Shown here in pieces: positions 8,785 through 18,504 of a stretch of DNA of 64,000 nt (the stretch's first letter is position 1; the number at the start of each line of letters is the position of its first letter). The position numbers were made by a program, and so were the translations under genes. This stretch comes from CALMZY01 sp052033915 (GTDB taxonomy: Bacteria; Verrucomicrobiota; Kiritimatiellia; CAIQIC01; JAGNIJ01). Under the pieces are notes generated by a model. It was not told the DNA's origin. It made no database searches and saw only the letters and a list, made by a program, of their open reading frames with translations. The stretch spans positions 342,114 to 406,113 of the forward strand of contig JBPOJF010000006.1 in NCBI GenBank assembly GCA_052033915.1. Reading direction: 5' to 3'.

Positions 8785-9003
8785 ATGGCAAAACATATTC
8801 TCATACCAGGCGGCGTGGTTTCGTCCTTGAGCAAGGGCCTGACCTCGGCTTCGCTCGGCCGCATTCTCATCAGCCGCGGATTGAACATCCGGACGGCGAA
8901 ACGAGGTCCGTGTCTCAACGTGGGTCCCGGCACGCAGCATGGCAAGGTCCACGTGACCGACGACGGCGCGGCCAGCGCCCGGAAGGAGAAGGCCGGATTG
9001 TGA
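8785..9003 (+). pseudogene. Truncated CTP synthase N-terminus
   Basis: A 72-residue reading frame matching only the first part of CTP synthase PyrG: GGVVSSLSKGLTSASLGRIL, then LNVGPGT-QHGKVHVTDDGA, then divergence and stop. Full PyrG is about 540 residues, so the synthetase active site and the whole glutaminase domain are absent. Within what remains, the P-loop SLGKG is SLSKG, the K-x-DPYxN segment is KRGPCLN, and two or three residues after DPGT are deleted. The start has an AGGATGG ribosome binding site. Its stop overlaps the GTG start of carA, and its last codons contain the carA Shine-Dalgarno sequence, so it may survive as a coupling leader even though the enzyme is lost. Confidence 0.7.
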
Positions 9004-10274
9004 AGGCTTTAATCGCGTTGGAGGACGGGACGTGTTTCGAGGGCCGGGCTTTCGCCGGGAACGGCGAGATTTTCGGCGAACTGGTTTTCAACACCTCGAT
9101 GACCGGCTACCAGGAAATTCTCACCGATCCCTCCTGTCACCAGCAGATCGTCACACTGACCTATCCGCTGATCGGCAGTTGCGGGATCAACGGCGAGGAC
9201 CTGGAATCCACGAGCCCGCACGCCGCCGCGCTGGTCGTCGGCGAATGCAGCCGCATCCCGAGCAACTGGCGCTCGACCCTGTCCCTGCCGCAGTACCTCG
9301 AACAGAACGGGATGATCGGGATCGACGGCGTGGACACGCGCGCGATCACGCTCCACATCCGGTCGCGCGGGGCGATGAAGTGCGCCGTATCCACCACGGA
9401 CCTCGACCGGAAAAGCCTCGCGGCAAAAGCCGACGCGTGGCCCGGTTTTATCGGCCGCGACATCGCCGGCGAGGTCAGCACGAAGTCGCGATACAAGTGG
9501 CCGGGCCCGCACAAGCCGTATATGGGGTTTTCGACCATTGAGGCCGACGGGCTGAAGGCGTACGACAAGTTCTTCAACCGCGCGCCGGACGCGCCGCGGT
9601 TCAAGGTCGCCGTACTCGATTGCGGCGTCAAGGTCAACCAGCTTCGGCTGATGGCGCGGCTCGGGTGCGAGCTGGAAGTGTTCCCGATGGGATCGAAGGC
9701 CGAAGACATCCTAGCGACGAAGCCCGACGGGTTCTTTATCTCCAACGGGCCGGGCGATCCGGCCGGTGCGGCGCCCGTGGTTTCCAACATCCGGAAAATC
9801 ATCGAGTCGGGAGTTCCAACCTTCGGAATCAGTTTCGGCCACCAGTTGCTGGGGTGGGCGTTCGGCGGCAGGACATACAAGCTGAAGTTCGGCCATCGCG
9901 GCGCGAACCAGCCGGTCATGGACCTGACAACCGGCAAGGTCGAGATCACCTCACAGAACCACGGCTTCGCTGTGGACCGGAAATCGCTCGACGAGAAACT
10001 TGTCGAGACCACGCATATCAATCTGAACGACCAGACGTCCGAGGGCATGCGGCACAAGACCCTGCCGGTCTTCTCGGTGCAGTACCACCCGGAAGCCTGT
10101 CCGGGCCCGCATGATTCGACGCACCTGTTCGAAAGGTTCATCGCACAGATGCGCACGGAGACGCGGAGGGGAACGGAAGAGCCGCGTGGGACTCCTGATC
10201 CACTTCCACGTCCCCGTGATGAAGGAGGGCAGCCAGAGGTGCGTTCTGTAAAACCGCCCCCCACCCCTCCATAA
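9000..10274 (+). CDS. carA: Carbamoyl-phosphate synthase small subunit with Cys-to-Ser change
   Basis: A 424-residue CarA. The N-terminal domain has FNTSMTGYQEILTDPSC; the C-terminal class I glutaminase has VAVLDCGVKVN, ISNGPGDP, the nucleophile elbow and QYHPEACPGPHD. The catalytic cysteine (E. coli Cys269, motif GICLGHQ) is replaced: the codon at 9831-9833 is AGT, giving GISFGHQ (Ser278), while the partner His and Glu of YHPE remain. Known biochemistry says glutamine hydrolysis needs this Cys, and vertebrate CPS I, which uses free ammonia, also has Ser there. The GTG start at 9000 overlaps the previous stop and follows GGAAGGAG. The last 40 residues are a Pro/Arg-rich tail absent from E. 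coli CarA. carB follows after 69 bp. Confidence 0.9.
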   Translation: MKALIALEDGTCFEGRAFAGNGEIFGELVFNTSMTGYQEILTDPSCHQQIVTLTYPLIGSCGINGEDLESTSPHAAALVVGECSRIPSNWRSTLSLPQYLEQNGMIGIDGVDTRAITLHIRSRGAMKCAVSTTDLDRKSLAAKADAWPGFIGRDIAGEVSTKSRYKWPGPHKPYMGFSTIEADGLKAYDKFFNRAPDAPRFKVAVLDCGVKVNQLRLMARLGCELEVFPMGSKAEDILATKPDGFFISNGPGDPAGAAPVVSNIRKIIESGVPTFGISFGHQLLGWAFGGRTYKLKFGHRGANQPVMDLTTGKVEITSQNHGFAVDRKSLDEKLVETTHINLNDQTSEGMRHKTLPVFSVQYHPEACPGPHDSTHLFERFIAQMRTETRRGTEEPRGTPDPLPRPRDEGGQPEVRSVKPPPTPP

Positions 10275-10343
10275 CCGTCGCTTGACCCCGGGCGCTTGGC
10301 GCGGGAAACACGCCGTCAAGGGTCGAAGGTCGAAGGCTCTCAA

Positions 10344-13577
<3,234 letters not shown>

Positions 13578-13643
13578 GCGACGGCCCCGCAGCCGCAAGA
13601 GCCCGACGGATCCATTCCCCCTGAAAACCGCCCGCGCATCCGG

Positions 13644-14396
13644 CTAGGGATGCCGCACGGGCACCTCTTCCTTCTCCGCCTCCATGAGAAGGTGCTGGCG
13701 GTAGAAGAACGGGTGGATGAAGGCATACCAGAAGCCGTACGCGCACAGCGTCAACGCCGCGGCGGCGGCCAGGTGGGATTTCGCGAACAGAAGAATCATC
13801 AGGATGCTGAACGGGATGAACATGATCGGGTTCTTGGTCGGCTTGGCGTAGCGCACGCGCGACACCTGGAGGATCAGCATCACAAGGGTCGTGCTCCAGA
13901 ACAGGGCCGCCACGGCGCCATGGTCGAGCGCGAACCACTCCTGTCCGATCCGTCCGCACCCCGCCGCGATGAAGAACGAAGCCATCCAGCCGGCGTTCGT
14001 GGTGATCGGAAGGCCTAGATAGCCGCGCTGCCCGCGGTACGGATCGACGACGCGGAACCGGGAAAGGCGATAGGTGCCGGAAAGGACGATCACAGAGGCG
14101 AGCATGAACCCCCAAACGCCGAAATCCTTCAAGACCGCCTGGTACGCGAGAATCGCCGGAGCCAATCCGAAACTGGTCATGTCGACGAACGTATCGAGTT
14201 CGGCGCCGATCTGCGTGGTCCCCTTGAGGGCGCGCGCGAGCGTTCCGTCGAGCCCGTCAAGGATCATGGACAGCATGATGAGTTGCGCGGCCTGCACGTA
14301 TTCGCCGGCGGCGCTCATGAGCATGCTGTAGAAACCGACGACCATGGCGGCCATGGTGAACAACATCGGGATCGCTTGTCGCCAACTCAATATCAT
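13644..14396 (-). CDS. pssA: CDP-diacylglycerol-serine O-phosphatidyltransferase
   Basis: A 250-residue integral membrane enzyme making phosphatidylserine from CDP-diacylglycerol and serine. The CDP-alcohol phosphatidyltransferase signature is complete: DGLDGTLARALKG followed by GAELDTFVD (pattern DxxDGxxARx8Gx3Dx3D), near residues 47-73, followed by FGLAPA. About seven hydrophobic segments surround it. Its ATG overlaps the stop of psd (ATGA), so the two steps of phosphatidylethanolamine synthesis are translationally coupled in the order psd then pssA. This neighbour supports serine rather than glycerol phosphate or inositol as acceptor. Confidence 0.92.
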   Translation of the reverse strand: MILSWRQAIPMLFTMAAMVVGFYSMLMSAAGEYVQAAQLIMLSMILDGLDGTLARALKGTTQIGAELDTFVDMTSFGLAPAILAYQAVLKDFGVWGFMLASVIVLSGTYRLSRFRVVDPYRGQRGYLGLPITTNAGWMASFFIAAGCGRIGQEWFALDHGAVAALFWSTTLVMLILQVSRVRYAKPTKNPIMFIPFSILMILLFAKSHLAAAAALTLCAYGFWYAFIHPFFYRQHLLMEAEKEEVPVRHP

Positions 14397-15061
14397 CGAG
14401 CTTCACCCTTCTTCAGAACCGCCACAACCGTTTCACCGGCACGCACCCGGTCGCCCTTCTTCACCACGACCTGCACGTCCGAACTCAGGAAATACATATC
14501 CAGCCGGGACCCGAATTTCATCATGCCGATGACATCCCCCTTGCCGACCGACTGGCCCAACGTCAACCAATATACCACGCGGCGGACGATCGGTCCAACG
14601 ATCTGCTTGACGAGGCACCGGGAATCGGCCCCCTCGATCAGGATGTTGCTGTGCTCGTTGTACTCCGAAGCCGCGTTCTGGATGGTCAGGATGTGCTTGC
14701 CCGGCGTGTAATCCAGATACTTGATCTCACCGGCCATCGGGGAGCGGTTGACATGGACATCGAAGGGGCTCAGGAAGATGCTGACGCGAACCGTTTCCGC
14801 CTTCAGGTGTTTCTCCTCGCGCATCACTTCCACCGCGCGGATCAGGCCATCCGCCCCGGCCACGAGCATGTTGGGATCGGCCGGCGCAACGCGCGCGGGA
14901 TTGCGAAAAAAGAAGACCATGAACACGCACAGAACGCCGCCCAGGATACAGAAAGCCATCGCGGCACGGGGCCAGCCCAGGGCATGGCAACCCGCGGCGA
15001 CCAGCAGAGGCGCCACCAGGCATCCGGCAATCAGCGACCACCCCTCTTTGACAATCTTCAT
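14393..15061 (-). CDS. psd: Phosphatidylserine decarboxylase proenzyme
   Basis: A 222-residue short-form phosphatidylserine decarboxylase. Two N-terminal membrane segments (residues about 10-50) precede the catalytic part, which has the SIFLSPFDVHVNRSP segment typical of the family and the self-cleavage site Gly-Ser in MMKFGSRLDMYF, where the serine becomes the pyruvoyl group. It converts phosphatidylserine to phosphatidylethanolamine at the inner membrane. The length fits the short class found without a long N-terminal extension. The ATG at 15061 begins MKIVKEGW; a TATAAT-type promoter lies about 35 bases upstream. Confidence 0.93.
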   Translation of the reverse strand: MKIVKEGWSLIAGCLVAPLLVAAGCHALGWPRAAMAFCILGGVLCVFMVFFFRNPARVAPADPNMLVAGADGLIRAVEVMREEKHLKAETVRVSIFLSPFDVHVNRSPMAGEIKYLDYTPGKHILTIQNAASEYNEHSNILIEGADSRCLVKQIVGPIVRRVVYWLTLGQSVGKGDVIGMMKFGSRLDMYFLSSDVQVVVKKGDRVRAGETVVAVLKKGEAR

Positions 15062-15093
15062 TCCAAAAGCACTCCGACAATTCAACGGCTTGA

Positions 15094-15122
15094 ATTATAC
15101 GCTTCCTGAAAACACCCGTAAA
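15094..15122 (-). promoter_or_regulatory. Sigma70-type promoter of psd-pssA
   Basis: On the minus strand, TTTACG (15122-15117), a 17-base spacer and a consensus TATAAT (15099-15094) stand 32 bases upstream of the psd ATG. The perfect -10 and correct spacing make it convincing by eye. Confidence 0.65.
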
Positions 15123-15206
15123 CCTAAACCAGAGCGCGCAACCATAGTGGCTGACGCGGCCGGACGGAAGCGTTATTTTCGCCTTCCTGCACGCCGTTCA
15201 AGAACC

Positions 15207-15235
15207 TTGATTTCCAGCCTTTCCGCCGCTATGGT
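15207..15235 (+). promoter_or_regulatory. Candidate promoter of the coiled-coil gene
   Basis: TTGATT (15207-15212), a 17-base spacer and TATGGT (15230-15235) lie 31 bases before the ATG at 15267, leaving room for a short leader with AAGGAGAG. Divergent from the psd promoter. Confidence 0.45.
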
Positions 15236-15266
15236 GCTGGCTGGTCCCGTCAGGAAGGAGAGAATC

Positions 15267-15479
15267 ATGCAGTTGAACCTCCGTAAATTCATGGCCGAGA
15301 ACAGCATCCGGAAGATCAAGAAGCAACTGGATGAGCTCGAAGCTCTCGAGGCCCAGGCCAAGCTGAAGCCCATGGAGAGCACGGACGACACCTACATGAT
15401 CCGGACCTACGAGGACCAGAAGCAGAAGCTGCTGGAGGAGTTGGAGAAGTACCAGAAAATCGCCGGCGCGAAAGACTGA
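15267..15479 (+). CDS. Small charged coiled-coil protein
   Basis: A 70-residue, highly charged protein. Leu/Ile/Ala occur in heptad-like spacing across residues about 10-35 (IRKIKKQLDELEALEAQAKL) and 48-66 (YEDQKQKLLEELEKYQKIAG), so it is predicted to be helical, perhaps a two-stranded coiled coil. There is no signal peptide or cysteine. The AAGGAGAG ribosome binding site five bases before the ATG and a promoter-like sequence upstream support it as a real gene. I do not recognise the family. It stands alone between psd (divergent) and the S24/S26 peptidase gene (convergent, seven bases away). Confidence 0.65.
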   Translation: MQLNLRKFMAENSIRKIKKQLDELEALEAQAKLKPMESTDDTYMIRTYEDQKQKLLEELEKYQKIAGAKD

Positions 15480-15485
15480 CCCCTG

Positions 15486-15956
15486 TCACATTCGCTCCGG
15501 CCGATTCCCGAGCCGCGAGCGGACCCTGCGCAGAAGTCTCCGCCATGTTCTTGAGCGCGCCAGGAACCATCCGCGAAGGCGTTGCGGCCGCCTTTCAAGA
15601 TCAAGCGACGTTCCTCTTCCTTCAACTCGTTCGACCCTTCCCCTCAACCTGGCGATTTCCACGGGCGCATCGGGTTCGTTCAAGGCATCGCCCTGCGTCT
15701 GGATCCAACCGCCCCGTATCCGCACCACGCGATGGATGATCCAATGTTCGTTCACATCCTTGAAGAGAACAATATCCCCCACCCCTAGTTGACGGCCTTC
15801 AACAGGCTCAATGATCAGCACCTCGCCCCCGCGGAGAAACGGCGCCATGCTGCGGCCGGTGACCTGCACGCGCACGGAATATCCGCCGGCCAAAACGCTC
15901 TCGAACAGGCCGGACACGTCCGGACGGGCCAATTCCAGGTTTTCGGAGGTGTTCAT
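15486..15956 (-). CDS. Soluble S24/S26-type serine peptidase
   Basis: A 156-residue protein of the LexA/signal-peptidase fold. The nucleophile box is VTGRSMAPFLRGGEVLII (Ser36), followed by GDIVLFKD and IIHRVVRI, where His75 takes the position of the general base as in SipW/ER-type signal peptidases, and TQGDAL. There is no membrane helix, unlike ordinary signal peptidase I. It is the last gene of the minus-strand radical SAM cassette, three bases after the HprK-like kinase. Stand-alone S24/S26 peptidases of this kind often accompany HprK-like kinases and PqqD-like proteins, so cleavage of the leader of the 59-residue peptide is a reasonable inference, not shown. Confidence 0.75.
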   Translation of the reverse strand: MNTSENLELARPDVSGLFESVLAGGYSVRVQVTGRSMAPFLRGGEVLIIEPVEGRQLGVGDIVLFKDVNEHWIIHRVVRIRGGWIQTQGDALNEPDAPVEIARLRGRVERVEGRGTSLDLERRPQRLRGWFLARSRTWRRLLRRVRSRLGNRPERM

Positions 15957-15959
15957 GGC

Positions 15960-16892
15960 TCAGCAGGGAATGGCTTCCTCGAGGAATCCGGCGACCGCCG
16001 GCGTCGGGACAAAATGCAAATCGTAGCAGGGCACGTCGCGCGTCAACGCTTCGCAGAAGGATGTGATCTGATGGATCGCTACACGGTCATACCAGGGAAT
16101 GGAAACCATCGGGAGCATCTTCTCGAACGCGGAACGCGGATCGACGCGTTCAACGCGGTTTACCGGCCCGTGATGAAGGAAACAGAGGGCCTGCAACGGC
16201 GCGCTCCGGTTGAGCGCGATCTGCGCATCCCCCGCCCACGGGGTTCCGTGCGCGGAATACGCGCCGTCCAGTCCTCGAATCGCCATCCGGTCATCGCTGA
16301 GCAGGTCTTTCTTGTGCGCCGCCTGGAACTGCCTTGAAAGCGTGCTCTTTCCGGCCCCGGAACGACCCGCGAAAACGAACCCACGGCCGCCGAGAACCGC
16401 GCCCGCCGAGTGGATCAGAATCCCCTGCCGCGACGCGAGAATAAACATGAGCAGAAGCTGGTCCAGCCGGTTCAGCACGGGGTTCACCAGCGCAGGCAAG
16501 CCGCCGTCGCGACGAACCAGGATCTCGTCACAAAACACCGTTCCTCGCAGATACGAGGAATCGATGCGGGCAATCCACGCGGGCGGCAGGCCGGGGGCCC
16601 TCGCCGCCAGGGCAATCATCCAATCCTCCCCCTCGCGGTGGAGCGACCAGGACTGCCCGTCGAACAACAACTCCGTCCCCCGGAGATCCGGCAAGCCGCC
16701 GATCTGCAGATCGAGGTCAACCCGGATGGGTTCGCGAATCCCGGCGCACGGCGAAAGAAAGGGCGAATAGCAGGGCCCTGCATCGGGAAGGATGTCCGCG
16801 TCGCGGCAGTTCAGCGCAAAATGAATGCCCGCGATTTCAATATGCATGGATGCAGGCATGAGAATCCGGAACCCGCGGGTCGTTCCGGTCAC
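15960..16892 (-). CDS. HPr kinase-like P-loop protein
   Basis: A 310-residue protein resembling HprK-related kinases found beside PqqD-like and peptide-modification genes. The C-terminal half has LIHSAGAVLGGRGFVFAG, the intact Walker A GRSGAGKST near residue 180, and LLSDDRMAI as likely metal/catalytic segment. The N-terminal half is variable, as is usual in this group. The GTG at 16892 overlaps the stop of the peptide gene (GTGA); internal ATGs at 16859 and 16847 are alternatives. No HPr gene is seen here, so the phosphorylation target is unknown; the adjacent peptide or its modifying enzymes are candidates. Confidence 0.75.
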   Translation of the reverse strand: MTGTTRGFRILMPASMHIEIAGIHFALNCRDADILPDAGPCYSPFLSPCAGIREPIRVDLDLQIGGLPDLRGTELLFDGQSWSLHREGEDWMIALAARAPGLPPAWIARIDSSYLRGTVFCDEILVRRDGGLPALVNPVLNRLDQLLLMFILASRQGILIHSAGAVLGGRGFVFAGRSGAGKSTLSRQFQAAHKKDLLSDDRMAIRGLDGAYSAHGTPWAGDAQIALNRSAPLQALCFLHHGPVNRVERVDPRSAFEKMLPMVSIPWYDRVAIHQITSFCEALTRDVPCYDLHFVPTPAVAGFLEEAIPC

Positions 16893-17068
16893 GAGCCCGT
16901 GGTACTGCTACAGACACCGCTCAGGCACAGATTGCTTCCGAATCCGGTGCTGACAGGAGATGTTTTGCAGCCCGTGGACAGGACTTCGTCCGCGGAAAGT
17001 TTGATCGTCCGCAGCCGCGGCTTCTCATAAACCGGCTTGCGGATTTCACGTTTCTGTTCTGGTTTCAT
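16889..17068 (-). CDS. Candidate RiPP precursor peptide
   Basis: A 59-residue peptide between the radical SAM enzyme and the kinase. It has a lysine/arginine-rich leader (MKPEQKREIRKPVYEKPRL), then RTIKLSADEVLSTGCK and a C-terminal core rich in Ser, Thr and Gly with three cysteines (STGCK, SNLCLSGVC). The layout Y-x-K-P-x-L-x-x-I-x-L followed by E-V-L-x-x-G-C-K resembles leaders of peptides encoded beside PqqD/radical SAM genes; this is from recall and was not searched. It starts 16 bases after the radical SAM stop with CCCCG-GAGC spacing weak for ribosome binding, and overlaps the kinase start by four bases. No membrane segment. Confidence 0.7.
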   Translation of the reverse strand: MKPEQKREIRKPVYEKPRLRTIKLSADEVLSTGCKTSPVSTGFGSNLCLSGVCSSTTGS

Positions 17069-17084
17069 CGGGGCCCGCTCCTGA

Positions 17085-18221
17085 TTACCTCTGCTCATTC
17101 TGAATGCTATCAAAACGGAACTGAGTCAAGGCGCAAATATACTCTGATTTCGCGGAGGCCGCCCCGTTTTCCAGGTCAAACAACGCGGGGCACGCGCTAC
17201 AGATGGCCAGTTTGTCACACGCCGCGCATGCGTAGCCGGGCGGCGCGGGCACATCCCGCACACGGCCGATCTCGCGCCACGCATCCCTGAAGCCGTCCGG
17301 AAGGATTTTGCACCGGTACGAGGTCGTCATGGTGCAGGGCTGAAGATATCCATAGGGATCGATGTGAAAGCCCGTCAACCCCGCCCCGCAGGTGTACAGC
17401 TTGCCGTCCGCCTTCCGCCCCATCATTTTCACCAGGGCGTCGCGCATGGCTTTGAGACGCGCGCTGTCGGCAAACTCCAAGGCCGCCGCATCGCGCGGAT
17501 CAACCCTCAGCGACAGGGTCGATTTCGCCTCGTCGCCGCAGGCCCATGCGGAACACCGGTTGGGGCGTCCTCCGCTGTCGGAATTCGGCAAGCAGGGGGA
17601 GACCGCCGCATCGAGCCGCCACGGGACCCAGAGTTCCCGCGCGAGGCGTTCCATCCCGGCGTATTCATGCCGGTTCAGCGTCATGAGCACGGTCTTGAGC
17701 CCGACGCGCACCCCGGCTTTGAGAAGGGATTCAATCCCCCTCATGCACTTCGCGTGCGACCCCTTGACCTGCGTGATCCGGTCGTGCGTGGCCTCCGTGA
17801 CGCCGTAGAGGCTGATCTCCACGAGATAGGGCGGAAGGTCTCTGAACACATCCAATATCCGCGGCGTGACAAGCGTCGCATTGGAAAACACGGTGACGAT
17901 CAGCCCCCTGCGCTTCGCATGGGTATAAATCTCCGGGAAATCCTTCCGGAGCATCGGCTCGCCGCCGGTCAGCAGCAGATCCAGGCACTGCGCCTCGACA
18001 ACCTGGTCGATGATTTCGATCCAGGACGCCGTGTCGAGTTCTTCGCCGGAGGCCCGGGAGATCGAACCCTGGTCGCCGAGATAGCAGTGCACGCATTGGA
18101 GATTGCAGCGATGCGTCAGCTCGATACTGCCGGTGCAGGGCACCCGCCGGCCGGCAATCCGCGCGCGCAGACGCTGAAGATATTCGGCATCGCTCAGATT
18201 CCCGGAGAGGCGATCGTTCAT
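17085..18221 (-). CDS. Radical SAM/SPASM peptide-modifying enzyme
   Basis: A 378-residue radical SAM protein. The cluster motif CNLQCVHC is at Cys39, Cys43 and Cys46, followed by the GGEP SAM-binding motif in LLLTGGEPMLRKDFPEI. The C-terminus has a SPASM-like set of cysteines (YTCGAG, LQPC, CAACDKLAICSAC, YICAL) expected to bind auxiliary iron-sulfur clusters. Such enzymes crosslink or otherwise modify ribosomal peptides, usually with a PqqD-like chaperone, and a PqqD-like gene sits immediately upstream with one base between stop and start. The ATG at 18221 is chosen over one at 18236 that would overlap that gene. Substrate is probably the 59-residue peptide just downstream. Confidence 0.9.
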   Translation of the reverse strand: MNDRLSGNLSDAEYLQRLRARIAGRRVPCTGSIELTHRCNLQCVHCYLGDQGSISRASGEELDTASWIEIIDQVVEAQCLDLLLTGGEPMLRKDFPEIYTHAKRRGLIVTVFSNATLVTPRILDVFRDLPPYLVEISLYGVTEATHDRITQVKGSHAKCMRGIESLLKAGVRVGLKTVLMTLNRHEYAGMERLARELWVPWRLDAAVSPCLPNSDSGGRPNRCSAWACGDEAKSTLSLRVDPRDAAALEFADSARLKAMRDALVKMMGRKADGKLYTCGAGLTGFHIDPYGYLQPCTMTTSYRCKILPDGFRDAWREIGRVRDVPAPPGYACAACDKLAICSACPALFDLENGAASAKSEYICALTQFRFDSIQNEQR

Positions 18222-18222
18222 G

Positions 18223-18504
18223 CTAGATCTTCTCAATCAGGCCCGACTTGTCCAGTTCGCCCGCGAATTCGAGCACATCGGACAAGGCCTGGCGGTCGGC
18301 GACTTCGAAATGTCCGGCCACTTCGCGCGCAATCTGATCCACCGTTCTCCGGCCGTCCATCCGTTCCCATATGAATTCAGCCGCCGCGTTGACGGCATAG
18401 ATATTCTGCATATCCGCCAGCTTGCCGCGGATGGGCACAATGATCGTCTCCCCCGCAATGCGGCGCTCCAGGAGGTCGTTCTTCTTTCGATATACGAGGG
18501 TCAT
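18223..18504 (-). CDS. PqqD-family peptide chaperone
   Basis: A 93-residue winged-helix PqqD-like protein. It has the N-terminal strand block (VYRKKNDLLERRIAGETIIV), the YAVNAAAEFIWERMDG segment that corresponds to the family's N-x-x-A-x-x-I-W-x-x-l-d-G signature, and a C-terminal helical half. These proteins bind precursor leaders and present them to radical SAM enzymes. Its ATG overlaps the stop of the giant secreted protein gene (ATGA at 18504-18501), tying the two translationally. The radical SAM gene follows directly. Confidence 0.85.
   Translation of the reverse strand: MTLVYRKKNDLLERRIAGETIIVPIRGKLADMQNIYAVNAAAEFIWERMDGRRTVDQIAREVAGHFEVADRQALSDVLEFAGELDKSGLIEKI

Noticed and set aside
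9000..10274. carA as a dead pseudogene
   Set aside because: Apart from the nucleophile and the C-terminal tail, all CarA motifs and the full frame are intact, so a changed function is at least as likely.
16847..16892. Kinase start at ATG 16859 or 16847 as clearly better
   Set aside because: The GTG overlapping the peptide stop fits the coupling pattern of the whole cassette; the ATGs lack a better ribosome binding site.
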